Shown piece after piece: positions 26,409 to 36,554 of a stretch of 64,000 nucleotides of DNA (within the stretch, counting starts at the first letter, position 1; every line of letters starts with the position of its first letter). The stretch comes from Sphingopyxis sp. JAI128 (lineage in GTDB: Bacteria; Pseudomonadota; Alphaproteobacteria; Sphingomonadales; Sphingomonadaceae), in the NCBI RefSeq assembly GCF_014207235.1, contig NZ_JACHDA010000002.1, forward strand, positions 434,001 through 498,000, in the 5' to 3' direction. Below the pieces are notes generated by a model. It saw nothing but the letters and a program-made list of their open reading frames with translations, had not been told where the DNA came from and did not search any database. The translations under genes and the position numbers were made by a program.

Positions 26409-27573
26409 GCGCCAGCGCCGCGGGCACCGCGTCGCGGCCGAAGATTTCGGCATAGCGGTCGATGGCGAAGCGGTCGGTCATGCCCGCGATATAATCGCCG
26501 ATATGCCGGTTTGTCGCGCATATTTCGCCCGGCAGGCGCGCGGGCCAGTCGCCGCCCATCAGGCGCGGCTCGGCGGCATAGGCCGCAAAGAGGTCGCCGA
26601 CCACCTTGCTCGCCGCCTCGGCGGCGGCAAGCTGTTCGGGATGGTGATAGAGATTGGCGTACATGAAGCGCTTGAGTTCGCGTTCCTCGGCCGCCAACCC
26701 GGCCGAGAAGCCGCCGAGCGTCCGCCCCGCGGCGCGCACTTCCTCGACGCTCGCGACGCCTGCGTCGGCGACGTTCGCAGTCGTCGCGGCGATCACGTCG
26801 TTGACCATCACGCCGATCTGATCGCGGACGAGCTCGCGCAGCAGCCGGTCACGCGGCGCACCGGGGAAACGGCCTTCGACGGCGAGGAAATTGGCGGCGA
26901 CGAAGGGCTGCGCCATCAACTGGTCGAGGTCGAGCAGGCCCGCGCGAAGCCCATCGTCGATATCGTGATTGTCATAGGCGATGTCGTCGGCGATCGCCGC
27001 GACCTGCGCTTCGAGACTGGCGCGACTGCCGAGGTCGAGCGCAAAATCGCCGTCGATCTCGGCGAGCGCCCAGCCGGCATTCGTCACCGGTCCATTATGC
27101 TTGGCGAGCCCCTCCAATGTTTCCCAGGTCAGGTTGAGCCCGTCGAAGCGCGGATAAGGGCATTCGAGCCGCGCGAGCGTGCGCAGCGTGTGGCCATTAT
27201 GGTCGAAGCCACCATGCGCTGCCATCGCCGCCTTCAGCGCATCCTCCCCCGCGTGGCCGAAGGGCGGATGGCCGATATCGTGCGCAAGGCACAGCGCTTC
27301 GGTCAGGTCCTCGTTGAGCCCCAGCGCACGTGCGATACCGCGGCCGATCTGCGCAACCTCGATGCTATGGGTCAGGCGAACGCGATAATGATCGCCGTCG
27401 GGGGCGACGAACACCTGCGTCTTGTGGCGGAGGCGACGAAAGGCGATCGAATGGATGATGCGGTCGCGGTCGCGCTGGAAATCGTCGCGCGGCCCGCGCA
27501 CGACGCGGCCCTGTTCGACATGAAGGCGCCCCCGGCTATTTTCCGGTCTGCTGGCGCAGGCCGCGACACTCAC
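26401..27573 (-). CDS. dgt: dGTP triphosphohydrolase-like protein
   Basis: A 390-residue HD-domain enzyme of the Dgt family, which hydrolyses dNTPs to deoxynucleosides and triphosphate. Motifs: RRLRHKTQVF near residue 47, HSIEVAQIGR (H69), the HD pair in CLAHDIGHPPFGHAGE (98-99), and a later D in ADDIAYDNHDIDDG. Substrate preference is unknown, and the family in alphaproteobacteria is often annotated Dgt-like. Its ATG overlaps the SPOR gene stop as ATGA. Confidence 0.92.
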   Translation of the reverse strand: MSVAACASRPENSRGRLHVEQGRVVRGPRDDFQRDRDRIIHSIAFRRLRHKTQVFVAPDGDHYRVRLTHSIEVAQIGRGIARALGLNEDLTEALCLAHDIGHPPFGHAGEDALKAAMAAHGGFDHNGHTLRTLARLECPYPRFDGLNLTWETLEGLAKHNGPVTNAGWALAEIDGDFALDLGSRASLEAQVAAIADDIAYDNHDIDDGLRAGLLDLDQLMAQPFVAANFLAVEGRFPGAPRDRLLRELVRDQIGVMVNDVIAATTANVADAGVASVEEVRAAGRTLGGFSAGLAAEERELKRFMYANLYHHPEQLAAAEAASKVVGDLFAAYAAEPRLMGGDWPARLPGEICATNRHIGDYIAGMTDRFAIDRYAEIFGRDAVPAALAHA

Positions 27574-29435
27574 TTCAACGGCTCGACGATTTCGCCGACC
27601 TCGCTATCGAACAGGAAGCCGTCGCCTTCGGCCTTTTTATAGTCGCCGAGCCAATCCTGCGCCGCCTTGCGATTAGGGAACGGCCCGACAAGCAGGCGCC
27701 GCGTCTGGCCCCATTCGGCGGTCGACCCGGACTTGCCCTTGAACAGCGCCGCGTTGCGCTTGGCGAAGCGATTATAGTCGAAGGCGATCGCCTTGAGGTT
27801 GGCGCCCGTGGCGATCTGCACCCAAGTGCGCGCCGGATTGGCCTTTTTCCTGGCCGCTTCCTCTTTCGCCTTGGCCTCGGCCTCTTCCTTCGCCTTCGCC
27901 GCCGCAGCGTCCTTCTCGCGCTTCGCTGCCTCGGCGGCTTCGGCCTTGCGCTTGTCGTCCATCAGCTTCGCGAGCGTTTCGGCGCCGATCGCATTGTCCG
28001 ATTGCGCCAGTTCTTCGGCCGGAATCTGGATCGAACCGACGATGTCGGCGAGCGAGGCGAGCGGCGCTGCCGCCGCCGGGGCCGACGCGGGCCCTGCGGC
28101 GGGCATGTTGGCCGGGGGCACCGAAACGGGGCCATTCTCCACGGGCGCCGGCGCGGCGGCAGCAGGCGCGGCCGCAGGCGGCGTGGTCGAGGCGGCCGGT
28201 GTCGTGCGTCCCATGTCGGCGATCGAGAAGCCCGGACCGATCGGCCCCTTGCTGTCGTCGATTGCGGCGCCGATCGGCGTCGGCGTTGCTGCCGCAGGGG
28301 GCGGTGCCGCGACCACCCGCGATGCCGCCGGTGGCGGTGCCGGGGTGGCCGACGGCGGGTTTACCGGAGCCGGCGTCGTGGGAGGCGTCGCTGGCGGGCG
28401 CGCAGCCACAGCGGCGGGCACGCCAGCCGGCGCGGACGCCGCGACCGGCGGTTTCGCCGCCACCGCGGCTTTGCGCGTTACGGCGACGGGCGCGGGTTTC
28501 GGTGTAGGGGTCGCGGCGGGTTGCCGCCTGCTATCCGCGGCGGGACGCCTGGTCGTCGCGGCGGGGGTCGGGGCGGCCGGCGCCGGGGCCACTGCCGCCA
28601 TCTGCACCGGCTTGCGTTTCGGCCCGAGCTGTCCGTTCGGGAAGCGGCCGAAATGCGCCGCCGCAGCCTGCTGCGCCGGATTGAGCCGATCCATCTGGGT
28701 CAGATAGGGTAGGATATTCTGTGCCATCGCCGGCGGCATCGTCGCGTGGACGATCTCGCTCGCTTCCTTGTCGCGGCCGTTCATCGCCAGGATCATGGCG
28801 CGGAGCCGCCAGGCGCCGCGATCCTGCGCGCGCAGTTGCGGCGTCAGCATGGCGATCGCGCGGTCGGCATCTCCGCTGATCCCGAGCGACAGGGCATACC
28901 GCCGGGTCAATTCGTCGTTGGGGGTGACCGATAGCGCGAGCTGGTAATCGCGCTGCGCCGCATCCTGCTGACCCAGCAGGTCGCGCGCCAGCCCCCGGTC
29001 GGCAAGGAACAGGCGTTCGGATGCGCCCATCAATTGCGCCTCGCCGAAATAGTCGAGCGCGCGCGTCGGGTTTTCCAGATGGACCATTGCCGAACCCAGC
29101 GCGGCCTTGATCGCGCCGTCGCGCGGGCTTGCCTGTTCGGCCCGAACAAGGAAGCCGAGTGCGGCGCGATAATCCTCAAGGTCGATCGAGGCGCGGCCCG
29201 CGTCGAGCAGTGCGCCGGCATCGCTGGCGTTGGCGGCGATGCGCGCGAGCGCCGACGACAGCAGGGTGCGGGCGGTGGTCCGCTTTTCCATCGCGGTCTT
29301 CGTCGCCGCATCGGGCGGCCGCGCCTGCATGGCTTGGGCCGGCAAAATCGAGGCGGAGCCCAGCAGCAGCACGCCGAGCGCACGGGCGATCCGCCGCGCG
29401 CATCCCGGCTTCGCCGTCGATTTCACCTGCCGCAT
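27570..29435 (-). CDS. TPR/SPOR-domain protein next to ftsZ
   Basis: About 621 residues in three parts. A signal-like N-terminus (LGVLLLGSASILPAQAMQ) is followed by TPR-like helical repeats (residues ~50-260). A long Pro/Ala/Thr-rich disordered stretch follows (roughly 270-470). A Lys/Ala/Glu-rich coiled stretch precedes a C-terminal SPOR domain that ends WLGDYKKAEGDGFLFDSEVGEIVEPL. SPOR domains bind denuded septal peptidoglycan, so a role at the division site is plausible. ATG 29435 is used; the TTG at 29441 is unnecessary. It follows ftsZ by 59 bases. Confidence 0.75.
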   Translation of the reverse strand: MRQVKSTAKPGCARRIARALGVLLLGSASILPAQAMQARPPDAATKTAMEKRTTARTLLSSALARIAANASDAGALLDAGRASIDLEDYRAALGFLVRAEQASPRDGAIKAALGSAMVHLENPTRALDYFGEAQLMGASERLFLADRGLARDLLGQQDAAQRDYQLALSVTPNDELTRRYALSLGISGDADRAIAMLTPQLRAQDRGAWRLRAMILAMNGRDKEASEIVHATMPPAMAQNILPYLTQMDRLNPAQQAAAAHFGRFPNGQLGPKRKPVQMAAVAPAPAAPTPAATTRRPAADSRRQPAATPTPKPAPVAVTRKAAVAAKPPVAASAPAGVPAAVAARPPATPPTTPAPVNPPSATPAPPPAASRVVAAPPPAAATPTPIGAAIDDSKGPIGPGFSIADMGRTTPAASTTPPAAAPAAAAPAPVENGPVSVPPANMPAAGPASAPAAAAPLASLADIVGSIQIPAEELAQSDNAIGAETLAKLMDDKRKAEAAEAAKREKDAAAAKAKEEAEAKAKEEAARKKANPARTWVQIATGANLKAIAFDYNRFAKRNAALFKGKSGSTAEWGQTRRLLVGPFPNRKAAQDWLGDYKKAEGDGFLFDSEVGEIVEPLK

Positions 29436-29494
29436 GGGCAACTCATCCCGATTTCCGGCCTGCCGTGCCCGGCGGGCGACCGTTCGATGCCCTG

Positions 29495-30952
29495 TTACTG
29501 GTTATTCTGGCGTCCCAGGAAGCGCGGGATATCGACCCCGTCTTCCTTGTCGCCCTGTTCGCTTTCGGGCGCAGTCGCCCCGCGCGACAGGCGCGACATG
29601 CGCTCGAACAGCGTGCCGCCACCCATGCCGCGCGGCGCGGCGTCGGGTGCCGGCACCGCGTCGGCGGCGGGCGCCGCGCGAAAATCGGCCGCGGGCGCTT
29701 CGGGCGCGCCGAGCACCAGTTCGTCGGCCGTATCGTCATAGGTCGCGGCGACCTGCGACAATTCCATCGGCTCTTCCTCGGCCGCGGCGGCCGGGGCTTC
29801 CGCCGCATCGCCCAGCGAAAAACCGGGTGCCGGATCATTATCCTGCCGGGCCGGTTCGATCTCCGCGAGCGGCTCTTCTCGGGCTTCGGGTTCGACGGTC
29901 TCTTCGGCCACCGGTGCAGGCGCCGCAGCGCGCGCGGGGGCGAAGGAGAAGCTGCGCGTCGCAGGCGCGGCCTGCGCCGCGTCGCCCGTGCCGTCGATGC
30001 CGGTTGCAACGACCGAGACGCGAATCTTGCCGTCAAGGCTGTCGTTGAAGGCGCTGCCCCAGATGATGTTGGCGTCGGGATCGACCAGTTCGCGGATATG
30101 GTTCGCGGCCTCGTCGACTTCCATCAGGCGCATGTCCTCGCCGCCGGTGATCGAGATGATGACGCCCTTCGCGCCCGCCATCGAAACACCGTCGAGCAAG
30201 GGATTGGCGATAGCCTTCTGCGCCGCTTCCAATGCGCGGCCATCGCCTTCGGCTTCGCCAGTGCCCATCATCGCCTTGCCCATTTCGCGCATCACGCTGC
30301 GCACGTCGGCAAAGTCGAGGTTGATGAGGCCGGGCATGACCATCAGGTCGGTGATGCCGCGTACGCCCTGCTGCAACACTTCGTCGGCCATGGTGAACGC
30401 TTCCTTGAAGGTCGTGTTCGGATTGGCGACGAGGAAGAGATTCTGGTTCGGAATGACGATCAGCGTGTCGACATGATCCTGCAACTCGGAGATGCCCGAT
30501 TCCGCCGAGCGCATGCGGCGCTGGCCTTCGAAGGTGAAGGGCTTGGTCACGACGCCGACGGTCAAAATGCCACGGTCGCGCGCCGCCTTGGCGATCACCG
30601 GGGCCGCGCCGGTGCCCGTGCCCCCGCCCATGCCCGCGGCGATGAAGCACATATGCGCGCCGTTCAGCGCCTCTTCGACCTGCGCGATGCTTTCTTCGGC
30701 CGCCGCGCGGCCGACTTCGGGCCGCGAACCCGCGCCCAGCCCCTGGGTGATCTGCGTCCCCAGCTGGATGCGGCGTTCGGCCGGCGATGCGTTCAGCGCC
30801 TGCGCGTCGGTGTTGGCGACGACGAAATCGACGCCTTCGACGCGCGAAGCGATCATATTGGCGATGGCATTGCCGCCCGCGCCGCCAACGCCGATCACCG
30901 CAATGCGCGGTTTCAGCTCATCGACCTGCGGCGGGCCAATATTGATGCTCAT
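29495..30952 (-). CDS. ftsZ: Cell division protein FtsZ
   Basis: A 485-residue tubulin homologue that forms the Z-ring. The GTP-binding tubulin signature is GGGTGTG at residues 109-115, with GAGGNA at ~25 and NTDAQAL near 48. A long Ala/Pro/Glu-rich linker follows the globular domain. The C-terminal peptide [12 protein letters not shown], which binds FtsA, is intact. ATG 30952 has GGAG upstream. A 153-base gap separates it from ftsA, unlike the overlapping genes upstream, and a GANTC site lies in it. Confidence 0.98.
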   Translation of the reverse strand: MSINIGPPQVDELKPRIAVIGVGGAGGNAIANMIASRVEGVDFVVANTDAQALNASPAERRIQLGTQITQGLGAGSRPEVGRAAAEESIAQVEEALNGAHMCFIAAGMGGGTGTGAAPVIAKAARDRGILTVGVVTKPFTFEGQRRMRSAESGISELQDHVDTLIVIPNQNLFLVANPNTTFKEAFTMADEVLQQGVRGITDLMVMPGLINLDFADVRSVMREMGKAMMGTGEAEGDGRALEAAQKAIANPLLDGVSMAGAKGVIISITGGEDMRLMEVDEAANHIRELVDPDANIIWGSAFNDSLDGKIRVSVVATGIDGTGDAAQAAPATRSFSFAPARAAAPAPVAEETVEPEAREEPLAEIEPARQDNDPAPGFSLGDAAEAPAAAAEEEPMELSQVAATYDDTADELVLGAPEAPAADFRAAPAADAVPAPDAAPRGMGGGTLFERMSRLSRGATAPESEQGDKEDGVDIPRFLGRQNNQ

Positions 30953-31066
30953 CAATCAGTCTCCCTGCAGCGGCGAACCGGTGCCGCTTCCCTCACCATG
31001 CGACCCAGACGGACGGTGGTCCTGCCGTCCGGATCCTAGTCACCGCATTGCACTATTGTGACTTCG

Positions 31067-31071
31067 GAATC
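31067..31071. promoter_or_regulatory. GANTC (CcrM-type) site in the ftsA-ftsZ gap
   Basis: GAATC lies in the 153-base ftsA-ftsZ interval, about 115 bases before the ftsZ start. In Caulobacter the ftsZ promoter contains GANTC sites methylated by CcrM and controlled by GcrA. Methylation here is inferred. Confidence 0.35.
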
Positions 31072-31105
31072 ACCCAAAAAATTAACCTTTTTGCCGTTGC
31101 GGCAA

Positions 31106-32362
31106 CTAAAAACTGCTTTTCAACGCGGCCATCAACCGGTGAAGGATCGAGGTCCCCGCCGGCTTGTACACATCCTGTGCCATCATCGGCAGGTCGCGCA
31201 GGTCGACGGGGTCCGACGCGGCATAGAGAACCAGACCGGCGAGCGTCGCGAAAGCGGGGCCGCTATGCGCATCGGGCAGGCCGTGCAAGCCGCGCGGTCG
31301 TCCGACGCGCGCCGCGCGTCCCAGCGCGACCTGCGTGTAATCGGCAATGCCCTTGAGGTCGGCGCCGCCGCCGACAAGCACCACCTGGCGCCCGATCGGT
31401 CCGACGAAATGCAGGTCCTTGAGCGTCCGGCCGATCTCGCCCATCATCGCGTCGAGGCGCTGGCGTATCACGGTGACGAGCTGTGCCCGGGTGATGCGCG
31501 GGGAATCGCTGCCCGACGGGGCGCCGGGTTCGAGCTCGATGATCTCGTTATTGTCGCGCGGGCTCGCCGATGCCGAGCCGTAGAAGCTCTGCAAGCGCTG
31601 CGCCTGGCTGCGACGGATGCCAAAGGCCGAGGCGATATCGTCCGTGATATCGCTGGCGCCGAACGGCAGCGACGCCATTTCGACCAGCATGCCGCCCGCA
31701 TAGAGCGAGACGGTGGTGACCGCAGCGCCGATTTCGACGAGCGCGACGCCAAGATCGCGTTCCTCATCGGAAAGACAGGCCAGCCCCGCCGCGATCGGCG
31801 AGGCGACGACGGCGTTGACGTCGAGATGCGCCTGGCGGACCGCGGCTTCCAGATTCCGCACCGGCGCGCCGTCGGCCATGATGATATGGATGTCGACGCC
31901 GAGCCGGTCGGCGTGGAGGCCGATCGGGTTCTTGACCCCGTTGAGGCCGTCGAGGGTGTAGAGCGCCGGCTGGGCGTGGAGGATCATCCGGCCTTCGGGA
32001 TCGATCCCGGCGCGACCGGCGGCGAGCAGGTCGTCGATATCCTCCTGCTCGATCCGGTGGCCGCCGAGTTCGCTCTCGATCGGCGCGACGTCGCTCAATA
32101 GCCCGCCCGCCGAAAAGCTGACCCATACATCGTCGATATTGAGTCCGGCGATGCGTTCGGCCTGTTCGATCGCTTCGCGCACGACATGTTCGGTCTGTTC
32201 CATGTCGGCGACATAGCCGCGCTGGACGCCGCGGCTTTCGCGTTGGCCGGTGCCGAGTACATGGAGCTGGCCGTCGGCGGTCTGCCCCGCAATCAGCGCG
32301 CACACCTTCCACGACCCGACATCCAGCGCGGTGAATATCTTTTCGATGCGTGGCGGCGCCAT
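31106..32362 (-). CDS. ftsA: Cell division protein FtsA
   Basis: A 418-residue actin-like protein that tethers FtsZ to the membrane. Evidence: IEKIFTALDVGSWKVCALIA at the start (phosphate-binding loop), AVVEI-type segments (ERDLGVALVEIGAAVTTVSLY), VVLVGGGADLKGI, and a C-terminal amphipathic helix (SILHRLMAALKSSF) for membrane binding. ATG 32362 lies four bases after the ftsQ stop. The longer open frame upstream crosses ftsQ in another frame and is rejected. Confidence 0.97.
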   Translation of the reverse strand: MAPPRIEKIFTALDVGSWKVCALIAGQTADGQLHVLGTGQRESRGVQRGYVADMEQTEHVVREAIEQAERIAGLNIDDVWVSFSAGGLLSDVAPIESELGGHRIEQEDIDDLLAAGRAGIDPEGRMILHAQPALYTLDGLNGVKNPIGLHADRLGVDIHIIMADGAPVRNLEAAVRQAHLDVNAVVASPIAAGLACLSDEERDLGVALVEIGAAVTTVSLYAGGMLVEMASLPFGASDITDDIASAFGIRRSQAQRLQSFYGSASASPRDNNEIIELEPGAPSGSDSPRITRAQLVTVIRQRLDAMMGEIGRTLKDLHFVGPIGRQVVLVGGGADLKGIADYTQVALGRAARVGRPRGLHGLPDAHSGPAFATLAGLVLYAASDPVDLRDLPMMAQDVYKPAGTSILHRLMAALKSSF

Positions 32363-32366
32363 CGTG

Positions 32367-33305
32367 CTAGCCCTCGTTCGACTGGCGGGCGGCGACCGCA
32401 TCCGCCGCCGCACGCGCATCGTCGAGTTTGGCGGGCGCCACCTGCCCCTCGTGCGGCAGGCGCAGCACGAAACGGTCGGGATCGCGCATGTCGAAGCGCA
32501 AAATGCCGCGGCCGAGCAGCCGGTTGGCGCCGTCCATATGCGCGAATTTGGCGAGCGCGGCCTTTGCCTGCACCTCGCCTTCGGGCAGCGACAGCGTTTC
32601 GCCGCTGCGGAAACGCAGGTCCCAGCGGCGATTGCCGACCCAGGTCGCGCCCGCGAGCAATTCCTTGAGGCTGTTCGCTTCGGCGAGCAGGCGGTCGAGG
32701 TCTTGCGAGCGCTGGTTGGCGTTCGGCCCGATGACGAGCGGCAGGTCGGGCATCGTGGCGACGGTGACGGGTTCGAGGACGACACCCTTTTCGTCGATCA
32801 ACGACAGCTTGCCCGAATGCTGCCAGATCGCGGCCGGGGTGCGTTCGACAATGTCGACGACAAGCGTGTCGGGCAGGCGGCGCGACACGCGCGCATCCTT
32901 GATCCAGCCATATTTCATCAGGTCGCCGCGCACATCCTCGAGGTCGACCGCCGCCATCGAGCGGTCCTTCTGCGCGAGCGCGATGTCATAGACTTTCAGC
33001 CGATCGATGCGGTCGGCGCCGACGACCTCGACCTTCTTGACCTGAAAACCCGCGCGGCCCACCGCCTGCGCATATTCTTCATGGATCTTTGCCGTCACGC
33101 CGGTCGCGTGCGCCGCGATGGCGACGACCGCGCACAGGCCGAGCCCCACCGTCCAGTTCGCGATTTTCTGAAGCCGCTGCGGGCTGACCGGCAGCGCGTT
33201 GATGATCGCGTCGAGCCGCGACTGCTGGACCTTGCGCCGTTTCTTCGGCGCGCGAGCGGGCCGCCGCGGCGGCGCCTTCCCGCGCTTGATCTGGGTCTTG
33301 CTCAT
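32367..33305 (-). CDS. ftsQ: Cell division protein FtsQ
   Basis: A 312-residue bitopic division protein of the FtsQLB complex. A basic cytoplasmic N-terminus (KAPPRRPARAPKKRRKV) precedes one transmembrane helix (NWTVGLGLCAVVAIAAHATGV, ~residues 50-70). A POTRA domain follows (VKKVEVVGADRIDRLKVYDIALAQK) and a beta domain (VVDIVERTPAAIWQHSGKLSLIDEKGVV). ATG overlaps the ddl stop as ATGA. Confidence 0.95.
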   Translation of the reverse strand: MSKTQIKRGKAPPRRPARAPKKRRKVQQSRLDAIINALPVSPQRLQKIANWTVGLGLCAVVAIAAHATGVTAKIHEEYAQAVGRAGFQVKKVEVVGADRIDRLKVYDIALAQKDRSMAAVDLEDVRGDLMKYGWIKDARVSRRLPDTLVVDIVERTPAAIWQHSGKLSLIDEKGVVLEPVTVATMPDLPLVIGPNANQRSQDLDRLLAEANSLKELLAGATWVGNRRWDLRFRSGETLSLPEGEVQAKAALAKFAHMDGANRLLGRGILRFDMRDPDRFVLRLPHEGQVAPAKLDDARAAADAVAARQSNEG

Positions 33306-34228
33306 AATAACGCTTCCCCCACGATGCGTTCGACGAGTTCGGCATAATCCATGCCGACGGCGCGCGCCTGTTCGGGCACCAGGCTAAGCGGCGTCATGCC
33401 GGGCTGGGTGTTGACCTCGAGCAGGAAGATGCCCGCGAGGCCATGTTCGTCGTCCCAGCGAAAGTCCGAACGCGACGCACCCTTGCAGCCGAGCAGGCGG
33501 TGCGATTGCAGCGCCAGATCCTTCATCCGCTGCGCGACGTCATCGGGGACGTCGGCGGGGCAGACATGCTCCGTCAAACCCTCGGTATATTTGGCATCAT
33601 AATCGTAGAAACCCGACTTCACGCGCAGCTCGGTGACCGCGAGCGCCTGGTCGCCGAGCACCGCCACCGTCAACTCGCGCCCCTTGATGAAGGGTTCGGC
33701 GAGCAGGCGGTCGAACTCCTGCCACGGCCCCACCGCCTCGCGCGCGATCGGGTTGCCGTAATTGCTGTCGTCCTTGACGATCGCGACGCCGACCGACGAT
33801 CCTTCGTTGACGGGCTTCAGCACATAGGGACGCGGCAACGGGTCGACTGAAAACAGGCTTTCGCTGTCGACCATCGTCCCCGTCGGCATGGGCACACCAT
33901 GCGGCACCAGCGCCTGCTTCGTCAATTCCTTGTCGATCGCGATCACCGAGGTGACCAGCCCGCTGTGCGTATATTTCAGGCCCATCAGGTCGAGCATGCC
34001 CTGCACCGTCCCGTCCTCGCCCGGGACACCGTGAAGCGCATTGAACACAACATCGGGCTTCGCCTCGGCCAGCCGCAGCGCGACGTCGCGGTCCATGTCG
34101 ATCCGCGTCACCCGATGCCCGCGCGATTCGAGCGCGTCCGCAACGCCATTGCCGCTCATCAGCGACACCTCGCGTTCGGCCGACCAGCCGCCCATCAGGA
34201 CGGCGACATGCCACGGACCCCGGCTCAC
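33302..34228 (-). CDS. ddl: D-alanine--D-alanine ligase
   Basis: A 308-residue ATP-grasp ligase making D-Ala-D-Ala for peptidoglycan. HVAVLMGGWSAEREVSL starts the N-terminal domain. NALHGVPGEDGTVQGMLDL, VLKPVNEGSSVGVAIV and LLEVNTQPGMTPLSL contain the ATP and D-Ala binding residues. The start is GTG 34228, which overlaps the murB stop (GTGA) and yields the normal family length. A longer ATG-initiated frame to 34432 is not supported by the family N-terminus. Confidence 0.95.
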   Translation of the reverse strand: MSRGPWHVAVLMGGWSAEREVSLMSGNGVADALESRGHRVTRIDMDRDVALRLAEAKPDVVFNALHGVPGEDGTVQGMLDLMGLKYTHSGLVTSVIAIDKELTKQALVPHGVPMPTGTMVDSESLFSVDPLPRPYVLKPVNEGSSVGVAIVKDDSNYGNPIAREAVGPWQEFDRLLAEPFIKGRELTVAVLGDQALAVTELRVKSGFYDYDAKYTEGLTEHVCPADVPDDVAQRMKDLALQSHRLLGCKGASRSDFRWDDEHGLAGIFLLEVNTQPGMTPLSLVPEQARAVGMDYAELVERIVGEALL

Positions 34229-35124
34229 TTCGCCACTCCCACGCGCTGAATCTCCCACTGCAGTTCGATGCCGCTCTTCGCCTTCACCCGGCGGCGGACT
34301 TCCTCGCCGAGCGCCTCGATGTCGGCGCTCGTCGCCTGACCGGTGTTGATGAGGAAATTCGTGTGCTTCTCGCTGACCAGCGCGCCGCCGACCGCGAAGC
34401 CGCGGCAACCGGCCTCGTCGACGAGAGCCCAAGCCTTGTGCCCGTCGGGATTCTTGAAGGTCGATCCGCCCGTCTTCGAACGCAAAGGCTGCGACGCCTC
34501 GCGGCTCGCCGAGATGCGGTCCATTTCGGCCTGGATCGTCGCGGGCTCGCCGGGGCGACCGCGGAAGGTGGCGCCGATCACCACGGCGCCCTCGGGCAAT
34601 TCGCTGTGGCGATAGGTGTAGCCCAAGTCGGCGAGTGCCAGCGTCCGCCGTTCACCCGAACGCAGCACGACGTCGCAATCGATCAATATATCCTTGACCT
34701 CGCCGCCATAGGCGCCGCCGTTCATGCGCACGAAACCGCCGACGGTGCCGGGGATCGAGCGCAGGAATTCCATGCCCGCGATGCCTGCGTCGCGCGCCGT
34801 CGAGGAAACGAGGATGCCCGACGCGCCGCCGCCGCAGCGCAGCATCGTCGCGTCGATCGCCTCGACCATGGCGAAAGCCTTGCCCAGCCGGACGACGACG
34901 CCGGGAAAGCCGCCGTCGCGGACGATCAGGTTCGATCCGAGCCCGAGTGCCATCACCGGGATTGCGAGATCGAGGTCGCGCAGGAAATCGGCGAGGTCGC
35001 CCGCGTCCTTGGGCTCGAACAGCCAGTCGGCGGGCCCGCCCGACTTGAACCAGACAAGCGGCGCCAGCGGCGCGTTGGCGGTCAGTTTGCCGCGCACGGC
35101 AGGGAGGGTTTCGGCAGCGCTCAT
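34225..35124 (-). CDS. murB: UDP-N-acetylenolpyruvoylglucosamine reductase
   Basis: A 299-residue FAD enzyme that reduces UDP-GlcNAc-enolpyruvate to UDP-MurNAc. Seen: [16 protein letters not shown], the FAD-binding [42 protein letters not shown], and FRGRPG. The catalytic Ser is in [17 protein letters not shown], and the C-terminal Glu is in [19 protein letters not shown]. The start overlaps murC as ATGA. It belongs to the murC-murB-ddl block. Confidence 0.97.
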   Translation of the reverse strand: MSAAETLPAVRGKLTANAPLAPLVWFKSGGPADWLFEPKDAGDLADFLRDLDLAIPVMALGLGSNLIVRDGGFPGVVVRLGKAFAMVEAIDATMLRCGGGASGILVSSTARDAGIAGMEFLRSIPGTVGGFVRMNGGAYGGEVKDILIDCDVVLRSGERRTLALADLGYTYRHSELPEGAVVIGATFRGRPGEPATIQAEMDRISASREASQPLRSKTGGSTFKNPDGHKAWALVDEAGCRGFAVGGALVSEKHTNFLINTGQATSADIEALGEEVRRRVKAKSGIELQWEIQRVGVAK

Positions 35125-36554
35125 GCCGCCTCCACCGCTGCCGCCAGACCCGCCGCCATCTTGGTAATATCGCCCGCGCCGAGGCAGATGATCACGTCGC
35201 CCGCGCCAAGTTCGCCCGCCCCGATGCTCGCGGCGAGGCTCGCGGCAAGCGCATCGGCGTCGGCGACGGTCGAGGCATGGCGATGCCCGCGATCGCGCAA
35301 CCCCTGCGCCAGCGCGTCCGACGACACGCCCTCGATCGCACTCTCGCCCGCGGCATAGACGGGCAGCGCGAGCACCATGTCGGCGTCGTTAAACGCCTGC
35401 TGGAAATCGTCCATATGATCGCGGAGTCGTGTGAAGCGGTGCGGCTGCACGACACCGACGACGCGCCCGGCGCCGACGCCCTCGCGCGCCGCCGATAACA
35501 CGGCACGAATTTCGACCGGGTGGTGGGCGTAATCGTCGATCACCGTGACGACGCCGCCGTCGACCGCAATCTCGCCGACCTTGGTGAAGCGGCGTTTGAC
35601 CCCGGCGAAGCCGTTGAAGCCCGATGCGATCTTCTCGTCCGAAACGCCCATGTGCAGCGCCACAGCAATCGCCGCGAGCGCATTCTGGACATTGTGCCGC
35701 CCCGACATCGGCAAATGGATGCCCTCGATCGTCCGGCTGTTGCCGTCGCGGTCGCGCACGACGACGTCGAAGTGGTTGCCGTCGGGGCCGGGCGTCACAT
35801 TGGTGCCGCGCACGTCGGCCTGCGCCGAGAAGCCGTAGGTCACGATGCGCCGGTCGCGGATGCGCGGGATGATCGCCTGCACCTCGGGATGGTCGAGGCA
35901 GAGCATCGCCGCGCCATAGAAGGGCACATTCTCGATGAACTCGACGAAGGCGTCCTTGATCGCGTCGAAACTGCCATAATGGTCGAGATGTTCGGGATCG
36001 ATGTTGGTGACGACCGCGATCGTGCCGTCGAGGCGCAGGAAGCTGCCGTCGCTCTCGTCGGCCTCGACCACCATCCAGTCGCTGGCGCCGAGGCGCGCGT
36101 TCGAGCCGTAATTGTTGATGATGCCGCCATTGATCACGGTCGGGTCGATGCCGCCCGCGTCGAGCAAGGCGGCGACGAGGCTGGTCGTCGTCGTCTTGCC
36201 GTGCGTGCCGGCGATCGCGACGGTCGATTTGAGGCGCATCAGCTCGGCGAGCATTTCGGCGCGGCGGACGAGCGGGATGCGGTGCGCGAGCGCGGCCTCG
36301 ACTTCGGGATTGCCGCGCTTGACCGCGGTCGAGGTGACGACGACCGCGACGCCATCGACGTTCGACGCCTCATGCCCGATCGCAACCTTGATCCCGCGCC
36401 CCCGCAAGCCTTCGACGACATAGGAGTCGGCAATGTCGCTGCCCTGCACCCGATAGCCCAGATTGTGCATCACTTCGGCGATGCCCGACATGCCGATGCC
36501 GCCGATGCCGATGAAATGGATGGTGCCGATGTCGGTCGCAACGCCGCGCATCAT
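35121..36554 (-). CDS. murC: UDP-N-acetylmuramate--L-alanine ligase
   Basis: A 477-residue Mur ligase that adds L-Ala to UDP-MurNAc. [28 protein letters not shown] opens the UDP-binding domain. The P-loop is GTHGKTTTT at 116-124. [23 protein letters not shown] and [14 protein letters not shown] carry the conserved acidic and His residues. MM start: ATG 36554 overlaps murG as ATGA, ATG 36551 is next. A second, Mpl-like paralogue lies at 55987. Confidence 0.97.
   Translation of the reverse strand: MMRGVATDIGTIHFIGIGGIGMSGIAEVMHNLGYRVQGSDIADSYVVEGLRGRGIKVAIGHEASNVDGVAVVVTSTAVKRGNPEVEAALAHRIPLVRRAEMLAELMRLKSTVAIAGTHGKTTTTSLVAALLDAGGIDPTVINGGIINNYGSNARLGASDWMVVEADESDGSFLRLDGTIAVVTNIDPEHLDHYGSFDAIKDAFVEFIENVPFYGAAMLCLDHPEVQAIIPRIRDRRIVTYGFSAQADVRGTNVTPGPDGNHFDVVVRDRDGNSRTIEGIHLPMSGRHNVQNALAAIAVALHMGVSDEKIASGFNGFAGVKRRFTKVGEIAVDGGVVTVIDDYAHHPVEIRAVLSAAREGVGAGRVVGVVQPHRFTRLRDHMDDFQQAFNDADMVLALPVYAAGESAIEGVSSDALAQGLRDRGHRHASTVADADALAASLAASIGAGELGAGDVIICLGAGDITKMAAGLAAAVEAA

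Noticed and set aside
31011..31030. Hairpin GGACGG/CCGTCC between ftsA and ftsZ as a terminator
   Set aside because: No T-run on either strand and ftsZ must be transcribed across or from here; more likely a leader hairpin.
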